A stretch of DNA of 6,206 nucleotides from Burkholderiales bacterium (lineage in GTDB: Bacteria; Pseudomonadota; Gammaproteobacteria; Burkholderiales; Casimicrobiaceae), in contig JAITBX010000023.1 of the NCBI GenBank assembly GCA_031283405.1, forward strand, positions 1-6,206, read 5' to 3'. The translations under genes were made by a program, and so were the position numbers. Position 1 is the stretch's first letter; every line of letters begins with the position of its first letter. This document shows positions 1 through 5,237 of the stretch, piece by piece. A model generated the notes under the pieces. The model saw only the letters and a program-made list of their open reading frames with translations. It made no database searches and was not told the DNA's origin.

Positions 1-630
1 GTAATGGTCGCGTAGTTGCGGCCGCGTCTCCAGCAATTCATAACTACGCAACAACAGCTCGCCGAAATCGACGACGCCCTCGCGCTGGCACTGTGCTTCA
101 TAGAGCACGTAATGCTCAACCATCCGGCGGGCGTGTTCGTGATTCGCTTCGACGGCGTTGGGACGCAAGCCCTCCTCCTTCGCATTTTGAATGAACCATT
201 GCAAGGCTTTGGGCGGAAAACGCTCGTCGTCGATCTGATGGGCGCGGTAAAGCCGCTTGATCGACGACAGTTGGTCGGCGCTGTCCATGATTTGAAACAG
301 CGCGGGCAAATTGGCGTCGCGGTGGTGCGCGCGCAACATCCGGTTACACAAACCGTGGAAGGTGCCGACCCACATGCCGCGAGTGTGAACCGGCGTCAAC
401 ACCGACAGCCGCGCCAGCATTTCGCGCGCCGCTTTGTTGGTGAAAGTCACGGCGAGAACCGACATCGGCGTGGCTTGACCGTTGGCCAGCAACCAGGCGA
501 TTCGGGAAGTGAGCACTTTGGTTTTGCCGCTGCCGGCGCCGGCGAGGATCAGCGCCGAGCCTTGCGGTAGCGTGACAGCGGCGCGCTGTTCGGGATTCAG
601 GGAATCGAGGGTTTTGTTCGGTGTGTTCAT
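1..630 (-). CDS. uvrD: ATP-dependent DNA helicase II UvrD, N-terminal part (cut by window edge)
   Basis: Superfamily 1A 3'-5' DNA helicase acting in nucleotide excision repair and mismatch repair. Reading the minus strand from the ATG at 630-628 gives 210 residues with no stop before the window edge. Visible helicase motifs, in order: the Q-motif region LNPEQRAAV (about residues 11-19), Walker A AGAGSGKT (30-37), motif Ia TFTNKAAREM (62-71) and motif Ib GTFHGLC (89-95), followed by the UvrD-like stretch around EGVVDFGELLLRSYELL. The Walker B motif and the rest of the usual roughly 700-residue protein lie outside the window. The motif Ib context RGMWVGTFHGLCNRMLRAHH fits betaproteobacterial UvrD better than Rep. 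The gene is divergent from argA. No LexA-type CTG-N10-CAG box was seen in the 159 bp upstream, and the Shine-Dalgarno is weak. Family certain; UvrD over PcrA/Rep likely. Confidence 0.93.
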   Translation of the reverse strand, partial: MNTPNKTLDSLNPEQRAAVTLPQGSALILAGAGSGKTKVLTSRIAWLLANGQATPMSVLAVTFTNKAAREMLARLSVLTPVHTRGMWVGTFHGLCNRMLRAHHRDANLPALFQIMDSADQLSSIKRLYRAHQIDDERFPPKALQWFIQNAKEEGLRPNAVEANHEHARRMVEHYVLYEAQCQREGVVDFGELLLRSYELLETRPQLRDHY

Positions 631-725
631 TTCGAGATTATCCCGGAAACGGGCGGTCGGCGCATCTTGGTTGTTGCCAGAACCGCAAAAGCCCCGACAA
701 AGCGTGCCGATTTTGCCGCAACCTG

Positions 726-754
726 TCAACGCAGAGAAAAGGCAACGTTATAAT
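726..754 (+). promoter_or_regulatory. Probable sigma-70 promoter of argA
   Basis: A perfect TATAAT -10 hexamer lies at 749-754, 36 bp before the argA ATG, which would place the transcription start near 761 and leave a leader of about 30 nt. With a 17-bp spacer the -35 position (726-731, TCAACG) matches consensus at only three bases, so the promoter may be weak or activator-assisted. A better-looking CTGTCA (723-728) would need a 20-bp spacer. No clear ArgR operator was recognised. The call rests mainly on the -10 match and its position. Confidence 0.5.
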
Positions 755-789
755 CACCCGTAACTTTACCCCCCGTTTGCCGGAATGTC

Positions 790-2124
790 ATGAGCACTCT
801 CGAACTCACTTCGCCGACCGCCTTGCGCACTTTCGTGCAGGGAATCCGCGCAGCCGCGCCGTACATTTACGCCTTTCGTGAAAACACTTTCGTGATCGCG
901 CTGGGCGGCGAAGTGGTGGCCGACGAAGATTTTCTCAGCATCGTTCACGATCTGAATTTGTTGCACAGCTTGGGCATCCGCCTCATCGTGGTGCATGGCA
1001 TGCGACCGCAGATCGACGCGATTCTGGCGCAGCAAAATATCGAAGCGCGTTTCTCCGAAGGCATTCGTATCACCGACGCCGACACGATGGATTGCGTGCT
1101 GGAAGCGGCGGGGCAAGTGCGAAGCCGCATCGAAGCGCTGCTGTCGCTGGGCTTGGCCAATTCGCCGATGGCCGGCGCGCGCAATCGCGTGTCGAGCGGC
1201 AACTATCTGATGGCAAAACCGATGGGCGTGATCGACGGCGTTGACATGCAGTTGACCGGCGAAGTGCGGCGCATCGACCGCGAAGCGATTCAGCAACGGC
1301 TCGACGACGGCGACATCGTGCTGATCTCGCCGCTCGGTTATTCGCCGACCGGCGAGATTTTCAATCTGTCGCTCGAAGAAGTCGCCGCCAAAGTTGCCGT
1401 GTTGCTGGAAGCGATGAAACTGATTTTTCTCTCCGAAGATGATGGCATCCGCAAAGGGCGCAAAATACTCGACAGCATTTCGATGGAAGACGCCGAAAAA
1501 CTGATGAAGTCGCCGCGCAAACTGTCGCCGCAACATCGCGTGTATTTGCCCAGAGCGATGTACGCTTGCCGCGGCGGCGTGCCGCGCGTTCATTTTCTGT
1601 CGAGCCGCAAAAACGGTTCGCTGCTGCTTGAACTTTTCACGCGGCAAGGTGTAGGCACCATGCTGGCGCCGCAACCGCTGGCGATTTTCCGAACGGCGAC
1701 CATCGACGACATCGGCAGCATCTTGGCGCTGATCGAGCCGCTTGAAGCGCAGGGCATTCTGGTGCGGCGTTCGCGCGAGCGGCTGGAGGCCGAAATCGAG
1801 CGCTTCATCGTCGTCGAATACGATAACCTGATCATCGGCTGCGCGGCGCTGTCGCCGTTCCCCGAAGAGAAAGTCGGCGAAATCGCAGCGCTGGCCGTGC
1901 ATCCCGAATTTCAGCGCGAAGGTTACGGCGAAACCTTGCTGCGGCACATCGAAGGATGGGCGCGCAAACTCGGCTTGAAAGAATTGTTCGCGTTGACGAC
2001 ACGCACGGCGCACTGGTTCATCGAGCACGGCTTCAAGCCGGCGTCGGTTTCGGACTTGCCGAAAGAAAAGCGCGCGCTGTACAACTACCAGCGCAAGTCG
2101 CAAGTGTATTTGAAGAATTTGTAG
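790..2124 (+). CDS. argA: N-acetylglutamate synthase (amino-acid N-acetyltransferase), classical ArgA
   Basis: Cytoplasmic enzyme that transfers the acetyl group of acetyl-CoA to glutamate, the first step of arginine biosynthesis and normally the arginine-inhibited one. The 444 residues match the length of E. coli ArgA (about 443) and its two-domain plan. The N-terminal amino-acid-kinase-like domain (about 25-285) has LGGE (38-41), LLHSLGIRLIVVHGMRPQID and VSSGNYLMAKPMGV. It is the regulatory, arginine-binding part of the family. The C-terminal GNAT domain (about 295-435) has IEPLEAQGILVRRSRE, the acetyl-CoA-binding stretch LAVHPEFQREGYGETLL, and the characteristic end LYNYQRKSQVYLK. The ATG at 790 follows a TATAAT box at a sensible distance, though the Shine-Dalgarno is poor; an overlapping ATG at 785 opens only a two-codon frame. 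It is transcribed away from uvrD and toward yggX. Complete and intact. Confidence 0.97.
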   Translation: MSTLELTSPTALRTFVQGIRAAAPYIYAFRENTFVIALGGEVVADEDFLSIVHDLNLLHSLGIRLIVVHGMRPQIDAILAQQNIEARFSEGIRITDADTMDCVLEAAGQVRSRIEALLSLGLANSPMAGARNRVSSGNYLMAKPMGVIDGVDMQLTGEVRRIDREAIQQRLDDGDIVLISPLGYSPTGEIFNLSLEEVAAKVAVLLEAMKLIFLSEDDGIRKGRKILDSISMEDAEKLMKSPRKLSPQHRVYLPRAMYACRGGVPRVHFLSSRKNGSLLLELFTRQGVGTMLAPQPLAIFRTATIDDIGSILALIEPLEAQGILVRRSRERLEAEIERFIVVEYDNLIIGCAALSPFPEEKVGEIAALAVHPEFQREGYGETLLRHIEGWARKLGLKELFALTTRTAHWFIEHGFKPASVSDLPKEKRALYNYQRKSQVYLKNL

Positions 2125-2143
2125 GAAAATTGGCAAGAGCGGT

Positions 2144-2167
2144 TTTGATTTAATATTCACAATCAAA
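2144..2167 (+). other. AT-rich hairpin after argA
   Basis: TTTGATT at 2144-2150 pairs perfectly with AATCAAA at 2161-2167 around a 10-nt loop, 19 bp after the argA stop. The stem is AT-rich and no T-run follows, so it is not a convincing intrinsic terminator. It may be a weak processing or pausing structure, or chance. Confidence 0.25.
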
Positions 2168-2202
2168 CGTATCGAGCGATTTCGATTCAAGCAGGCACAA
2201 AC

Positions 2203-2230
2203 ACCCCTCTCCCACTTGTGGGAGAGGGGT
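2203..2230. repeat. Perfect 12-bp GC-rich palindrome of the CCCTCTCCC type
   Basis: ACCCCTCTCCCA (2203-2214) and TGGGAGAGGGGT (2219-2230) are exact reverse complements around a 4-nt CTTG loop. A further partial copy of the right arm, AGGGGAGAGGGG, follows at 2231-2242. Similar CCCTCTCCC/GGGAGAGGG palindromes are dispersed between genes in many proteobacteria. No T-tract follows, so a REP-like dispersed repeat is more likely than an intrinsic terminator, though it could attenuate read-through from argA. Confidence 0.65.
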
Positions 2231-2243
2231 AGGGGAGAGGGGC

Positions 2244-2301
2244 TGTAGGGGCGGTATCCTGCCGCCCGCAAAACTTCGGGCGACCGCAGGTCGCCCCTAC
2301 A
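2244..2301. repeat. 58-bp imperfect palindromic intergenic repeat
   Basis: The outer arms TGTAGGGGCG (2244-2253) and CGCCCCTACA (2292-2301) are perfect reverse complements. Nested inside, CCTGCCGCCCG (2258-2268) pairs with CGGGCG (2277-2282) and GCAGG (2286-2290), leaving a 3-nt ACC bulge and an 8-nt loop. The whole folds as a long interrupted hairpin between argA and yggX. A related TGTAGGGGGCG start recurs at 2678 on the other side of yggX, supporting membership of a dispersed repeat family. Its function cannot be read from the sequence. Confidence 0.65.
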
Positions 2302-2353
2302 CCTTCTCCCGCTTGCAAAAACGACTGGGGAAACAACTTTTTAAGGAGCAAAC

Positions 2354-2623
2354 ATGGCGCGTAAAGTGCATTGCGTAAAACTGGAACAGGAAGCCGAAGG
2401 GCTGGATTTTCCGCCGTATCCGGGAGCGTTGGGAAAACGGATTTTTGAAAACGTTTCCAAAGAAGCGTGGCAACAATGGGTGCGTCAGCAGACCATGCTG
2501 GTCAACGAACACCGGCTGAACATGGCCGACCCCGAAGCGCGGCGCTGGCTGGCGCAACAAACCGAAGCGTATTTCTTCGGCGACGGCGCGGAGAGTCCGG
2601 CAGGATACACGCCGCCGGTGTGA
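2354..2623 (+). CDS. yggX: Probable Fe(2+)-trafficking / oxidative-damage protection protein YggX
   Basis: Small cytoplasmic protein of the YggX family, linked to protection of iron-sulfur clusters against oxidative damage and to intracellular Fe(II) trafficking. Its 89 residues are close to the family's usual length of about 90. Family signatures are all present: the conserved Cys7 in KVHCVKL, EAEGLDF, YPGALGKRIF, SKEAWQQW, QTMLVNEHRLNM, and the C-terminal GYTPP. The start is secured by a strong AAGGAG Shine-Dalgarno (2343-2348) five bases before the ATG. Position after argA matches an arrangement I recall from other betaproteobacteria. Here 229 bp with two palindromic repeats separate the genes, so shared transcription is uncertain. 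No frame damage seen. Confidence 0.96.
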   Translation: MARKVHCVKLEQEAEGLDFPPYPGALGKRIFENVSKEAWQQWVRQQTMLVNEHRLNMADPEARRWLAQQTEAYFFGDGAESPAGYTPPV

Positions 2624-2654
2624 CGAGGGTCGGGCATCAGGGATCAGAAAGTAG

Positions 2655-2705
2655 GAGCGAGCTTCAAACCCGCTCGTTGTAGGGGGCGCCTGCCCACGGC
2701 GCCCC
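2655..2705. repeat. Paired GC-rich palindromes between yggX and the unknown gene
   Basis: Two adjacent stem-loops. The first is GAGCG (2655-2659) with CGCTC (2671-2675). The second is GGGGCGCC (2683-2690) with GGCGCCCC (2698-2705) around the 7-nt loop TGCCCAC, eight perfect GC pairs. The preceding TGTAGGGGGCG (2678-2688) resembles the left arm of the repeat at 2244. The second stem-loop lies 75 bp after the yggX stop but is followed by CGCCAAAA rather than T, so it is not a standard intrinsic terminator. A dispersed intergenic repeat is the best description. Confidence 0.55.
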
Positions 2706-2737
2706 GCCAAAACGCTCATTTCATTCCTGAACACGCC

Positions 2738-3454
2738 ATGCACTATTGGAATCAAGACAATTTTGAAGGGCTGTTGAAACTAGCTCAAGTCTTCGAGGGC
2801 GATGTAGAGTTAAAGTTGCTCGCAAGTTATTGCCGCTTGCGTGAACAAGGTTTGCGCCGCAATGCATTCGCCAAGCTTGAAGAATTTTTGACCGCAACAT
2901 CTTCATTTGACAACGCCACTGCCCGACGAGTCACTATAAAAATCCTGGAAAGCAACGCGCGCACACAGAGAGCGCATCAATTCATTACGCAACCACTTGT
3001 GACCCTCTTTCTAGAACCCACCTTGCAAATTTGGATGCAGGAGGATGCCAATGCGAACTTACCTGTCCGCTGGCTCGGCATCCTTCGCCATGATTCTGAC
3101 TTGCTGAATCAGGCGCTAGCGATGTGCCCAACCGACTTGCCTGTCAGGATTTCGCTGATCAATTTTGTGCTCGGGGATGTCGATTACGCGACGCATCATC
3201 TGGACGAATCGCTTTTCATCGGATGCGTCGATGAAGCGCTTGGCGACCTTGCAGACGCTCGCCGCTTCATCGCCGAATCGCCCGACCAGGCGGCGTTGGC
3301 TTATCTCGCAGCTGAAGTGGAACATTTCGACCAAATGATTGTCGACTGGCAATCTTGGTCAACACATCGGGAGGGGACATTTCGGGGGTGGTGTGCGAAG
3401 CAAGGCCGTAACTACCATTACCCGATCAAGGCCTATTACAAGCACGATGGGTAG
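2738..3454 (+). CDS. Hypothetical protein of 238 residues, function unknown
   Basis: I do not recognise a specific family. The 238-residue product starts MHYWNQDNFEGLLKLAQVF and is mostly predicted-helical by eye, with Leu/Ala-rich stretches (for example ELKLLASYCRLREQGLRR and SPDQAALAYLAAEVEHFDQ) and a Trp/Cys-containing end (DWQSW, FRGWCAKQG). It has no signal peptide and no membrane segment, so it is probably cytoplasmic. Base composition is visibly less GC-rich than argA, with codons such as CTA, TTA and ATA that are scarce next door, suggesting separate acquisition. It lacks a clear Shine-Dalgarno, but the ATG at 2738 is the only good start upstream of the conserved-looking N-terminus. 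Its TAG stop lies inside the left 88-bp repeat, so the native C-terminus may have been altered. A compact single-gene accessory role, for instance an orphan immunity-type protein, is possible but only a guess. Confidence 0.75.
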   Translation: MHYWNQDNFEGLLKLAQVFEGDVELKLLASYCRLREQGLRRNAFAKLEEFLTATSSFDNATARRVTIKILESNARTQRAHQFITQPLVTLFLEPTLQIWMQEDANANLPVRWLGILRHDSDLLNQALAMCPTDLPVRISLINFVLGDVDYATHHLDESLFIGCVDEALGDLADARRFIAESPDQAALAYLAAEVEHFDQMIVDWQSWSTHREGTFRGWCAKQGRNYHYPIKAYYKHDG

Positions 3455-3537
3455 AGCGTAGCACAAGGCCGAAGGCCGCAGGGCAGCCGAAGGCTGGTTC
3501 CGCGCAGCGGAATGCGGCAAAGCCGCACAAAACCCAT
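3450..3537 (+). repeat. 88-bp repeat, left copy: chain of four mini-hairpins
   Basis: Identical over all 88 bases to the reverse complement of 3758-3845. It contains four consecutive perfect stem-loops with 3-nt loops: GGCC-GAA-GGCC (3467-3477), CAGCC-GAA-GGCTG (3484-3496), TTCCGC-GCA-GCGGAA (3498-3512) and, directly abutting, TGCGGC-AAA-GCCGCA (3513-3527). ATGGGT (3447-3452) can pair with ACCCAT (3532-3537) to close the chain into a multibranched fold. The stop codon of the preceding gene (3452-3454) lies within it. Three of the loops are C(GNA)G, a sequence class known for exceptional stability as single-stranded DNA mini-hairpins. Confidence 0.95.
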
Positions 3538-3757
3538 GCTGCAAGCGCGCCGTGTTAGGCAAAATGTTCGGCGGCATCATCACGCAGCGAGTATAGGTCG
3601 GGCAAAGGGATGACGTGTCGTGCCCACCGAATGAAAGCACGAGTAGGGGTAAAATATGTTGCTCACCTTCGTTTTGTATTTGTCCGGCTTCTCTCGCGGG
3701 TTGTTACAGTTTGGGCGGGGACATTGGCGCAGAATGAGCAGTTGTTGAATTGAGATG
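3538..3757. other. 220-bp spacer between the inverted 88-bp repeats, no convincing gene
   Basis: No open frame here has a credible start with a ribosome site, a recognisable motif and a length above about 60 codons that is independent of the flanking repeats. The segment contains a hairpin repeat at 3596-3628. A TAAAAT (3650-3655) and a loose sigma-54-like TGGC-N9-GC arrangement (3725-3739) are both too weak to call promoters. Because it is bounded by perfect inverted repeats it could in principle be inverted by homologous recombination. Confidence 0.6.
3596..3628. repeat. Short intergenic hairpin repeat (GGTCGGGCA / TGCCCACC)
   Basis: GGGCA (3600-3604) pairs with TGCCC (3621-3625), extended by GG (3596-3597) with CC (3627-3628) across a small internal loop. 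A GGTCGGGCAAAG start is reminiscent of dispersed proteobacterial intergenic repeats. Only one copy is present in the window, so repeat status rests on recollection of the motif and on its symmetry. Confidence 0.35.
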
Positions 3758-3845
3758 ATGGGTTTTGTGCGGCTTTGCCGCATTCCGCTGCGCGGAACCA
3801 GCCTTCGGCTGCCCTGCGGCCTTCGGCCTTGTGCTACGCTCTACC
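3758..3845 (-). repeat. 88-bp repeat, right copy (inverted)
   Basis: The exact reverse complement of 3450-3537 with no mismatch in 88 bases. Identity stops abruptly: at the inner end G3538 of the left copy is not matched by position 3757, and at the outer end A3846 would need to be C. The same four mini-hairpins are present, read in reverse order with loops TTT, TGC, TTC and TTC. The outer closing pair is imperfect here: ATGGGT (3758-3763) against ACCAAT (3843-3848), one mismatch. The copy ends 38 bp before the dsbL start, so any dsbL transcript beginning upstream of it would carry it as a structured leader. Confidence 0.95.
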
Positions 3846-3883
3846 AATCCTGCACGAAGAGTTTTATTGATGAAGAGTTGTTT

Positions 3884-4546
3884 ATGAGAATCATTTTTTT
3901 GAAAACGGTTGTGAAAAGTTTTTTGTGCGCCGCTTTTTTTGCGGTCGCTTCTTCGGCGTCAGCAGCGACGGAAGGCACGGATTATGTGACGCTGGAGAAG
4001 TCGATTCCGAACGCGGACAAGACGCTCATCAAGGTGTTCAGCTACGATTGCCCGTTCTGTTATCGGTACGATAAAAAAGTCACCGGGGCGGTGGTTCAGA
4101 AGCTCGAAGGCGTGGTCAAGTTCGAGCCTTTCCCGCTCGAAACGAAGGCGAAATACGCGCAGCAGGCCGCCCGTATTTTCGCGGTGTTGATTCTCAAGGA
4201 TAACGCTGCCGGCACTTCGCTGATCGACGACAAGTCGCTCTTCAAGAAGGCGAAGATGGCGTACTACGAGGCGTATCACGACAAGAAGGAGCGCTGGGAC
4301 GGTGGCGAAAATGATTTTCTGAAAACGGGGCTTGACGCGGCCGGAATGAGTCGCGCCGATTACGATGCGGCGGTCAAAGACCCGCGCGTCGAGGAATTGT
4401 TTCAGCGCTGGAAAGCCGGTTACGACGTCGCCAAAATTCAGGGGATTCCGGCGTATGTCGTCAACGGCAAGTATTTGATTTACACGAAGAACATCCGCTC
4501 GGAAGATGGGTTGGTGGCGCTGATCAAAGAATTGGCGGCCAAGTAA
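3884..4546 (+). CDS. dsbL: Periplasmic thiol:disulfide oxidoreductase DsbL (DsbA family)
   Basis: Exported DsbA-like dithiol oxidase that introduces disulfides into periplasmic substrates and is reoxidised by DsbI. The 220-residue precursor starts with a signal peptide: basic MRIIFLKTVVK, hydrophobic SFLCAAFFAVASSASA, likely cleaved near residue 27. The active site is CPFC (56-59) in KVFSYDCPFCYRYDK, the motif I associate with DsbL rather than the CPHC of DsbA. The cis-proline is P189 in IQGIPAYVVNGKYLIYT. The mature protein has only the two active-site cysteines. TLEKSIPNADKTLIKVFSYD and AYHDKKERW strongly resemble enterobacterial DsbL. ATG 3884 is chosen because it begins the signal peptide and has GAAGAG six bases upstream; the in-frame ATG at 3755 would translate the repeat. 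The dsbI ATG follows 10 bp after the stop. In uropathogenic E. coli the substrate is AssT, which is absent here. Confidence 0.93.
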   Translation: MRIIFLKTVVKSFLCAAFFAVASSASAATEGTDYVTLEKSIPNADKTLIKVFSYDCPFCYRYDKKVTGAVVQKLEGVVKFEPFPLETKAKYAQQAARIFAVLILKDNAAGTSLIDDKSLFKKAKMAYYEAYHDKKERWDGGENDFLKTGLDAAGMSRADYDAAVKDPRVEELFQRWKAGYDVAKIQGIPAYVVNGKYLIYTKNIRSEDGLVALIKELAAK

Positions 4547-4556
4547 GGAAAAACGG

Positions 4557-5237
4557 ATGAGGCGCGAGAACACAGGAGGAATCTGGCGAGCGTTGAGATC
4601 GTCGCCGGTCGAAACGCTTTACCGCTGGCAGAATCGGCGGTTCCTGTGGCTTTTGATGGCGGCAGTGACGGGCGCTCTGGCGCTCATTGCCCATGTGTTT
4701 TTTCAGAATTATCTCTATATGCCGCCCTGCGAGCACTGCGTTTATATCCGCTTTGCGATGCTGGTCATCACGGCGGGCGGCCTAGTCGCCGCGATCAATC
4801 CGAAAATCCTGGCGCTGAAATGGATCGGCTGCATTGCGGCGTTTTACGGTTCAATCATCGGCATCATGTACACGCTCACGCTCAACAAAATTCATCATGC
4901 GGTGCACGATCCGGACGCGATTTTCGGCGTGCAGGGCTGCTCGACCGAGCCGAATTTCCCGTTTGACCTGCCGCTGGCGCAGTGGTCGCCGGGGTGGTTC
5001 AAGCCGACCGGCGATTGCGGCTACGACGCGCCCATCGTGCCGAGCGGGGTGACGCTGGACAGCATTCAGCAGTGGTTCGTGAGCATGTACACGGCATCGG
5101 ACGGCTGGTATTTGATTCCGCCGCTGAAATTCCTGAACATGGCGCAATCGTGCTTTCTGGCGTTCGGCGTGATCTTTATCCTGCTCGTTATCATGGTTAT
5201 TGTCTGGGGTATGAAAGCCGCAAAAAACGCGAAGTGA
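4557..5237 (+). CDS. dsbI: Membrane protein disulfide oxidoreductase DsbI (DsbB family)
   Basis: Inner-membrane quinone-linked oxidase that regenerates oxidised DsbL. The 226 residues contain four hydrophobic segments, about 29-49, 66-82, 87-109 and 196-219. Between the first two lies PPCEHCVYIR: C58 and C61 form the quinone-proximal pair, and R65 sits exactly four residues after C61, as does the quinone-binding Arg48 relative to Cys44 in E. coli DsbB. The long periplasmic loop carries the second pair, C128 (QGCSTEP) and C154 (GDCGYD), which exchanges with DsbL. That loop is longer than in DsbB, as in DsbI proteins. AAGGAA (4545-4550) overlaps the dsbL stop and sits six bases before the ATG, so translation is likely coupled. 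All four catalytic cysteines are present, so the system looks functional. Confidence 0.94.
   Translation: MRRENTGGIWRALRSSPVETLYRWQNRRFLWLLMAAVTGALALIAHVFFQNYLYMPPCEHCVYIRFAMLVITAGGLVAAINPKILALKWIGCIAAFYGSIIGIMYTLTLNKIHHAVHDPDAIFGVQGCSTEPNFPFDLPLAQWSPGWFKPTGDCGYDAPIVPSGVTLDSIQQWFVSMYTASDGWYLIPPLKFLNMAQSCFLAFGVIFILLVIMVIVWGMKAAKNAK

Larger units (their letters stand above)
3450..3845. mobile_element. Possible non-autonomous (MITE-like) element bounded by 88-bp inverted repeats
   Basis: The 396-bp unit has very long, perfect terminal inverted repeats, no transposase and a non-coding centre, which is the shape of a miniature inverted-repeat element. A GCACGA hexamer occurs on both sides (3442-3447 and 3852-3857), but at unequal distances from the repeat ends (2 and 6 bp), so it is a doubtful target-site duplication. 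The alternative is two independent insertions of an ~88-91-bp dispersed repeat in opposite orientation. The sequence alone does not decide. Confidence 0.3.

Noticed and set aside
16..570. A 184-codon plus-strand frame at the left edge
   Set aside because: Antisense shadow of uvrD, whose minus-strand frame carries Walker A and motifs Ia and Ib.
637..642. GATAAT on the minus strand as a uvrD -10 box
   Set aside because: It lies only seven bases before the ATG, giving an essentially leaderless transcript, and has no -35 partner.
760..769. GTAACTTTAC near-palindrome at the argA transcription start as an ArgR half-site
   Set aside because: Too short and unlike the known ARG box consensus; probably chance.
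2130..2159. TTGGCA (2130-2135) with TAATAT (2151-2156) as a yggX promoter
   Set aside because: The -35 is good but the spacer is 15 bp and the -10 is only partial; not enough to call.
766..2271. A 501-codon open frame on the minus strand across argA
   Set aside because: It is the antisense shadow of argA. The product is rich in Arg, His, Gln and Phe with no domain, while the plus-strand ArgA matches its family end to end.
2297..2755. A 152-codon minus-strand frame
   Set aside because: Covers yggX in antisense together with palindromic repeats; no recognisable domain, and yggX is certain.
3554..3560. GTTAGGC, the core of an integron attC R' box, just after the unknown gene and left repeat
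   Set aside because: No matching R'' box (RYYYAAC) lies at a suitable distance upstream, and no attC-like site precedes the gene, so a gene-cassette reading is unsupported.
3359..3640. Minus-strand frame of 93 codons through the left 88-bp repeat
   Set aside because: Most of its sequence is translated repeat and antisense of the unknown gene, with no supporting start signal.
3725..3740. Sigma-54-like element TGGC...GC with the correct 12-bp GG-to-GC spacing upstream of dsbL
   Set aside because: Only the core GG and GC and a few flanking bases fit; the TTGC part reads GAGC. One such partial match in a non-coding region is expected by chance.
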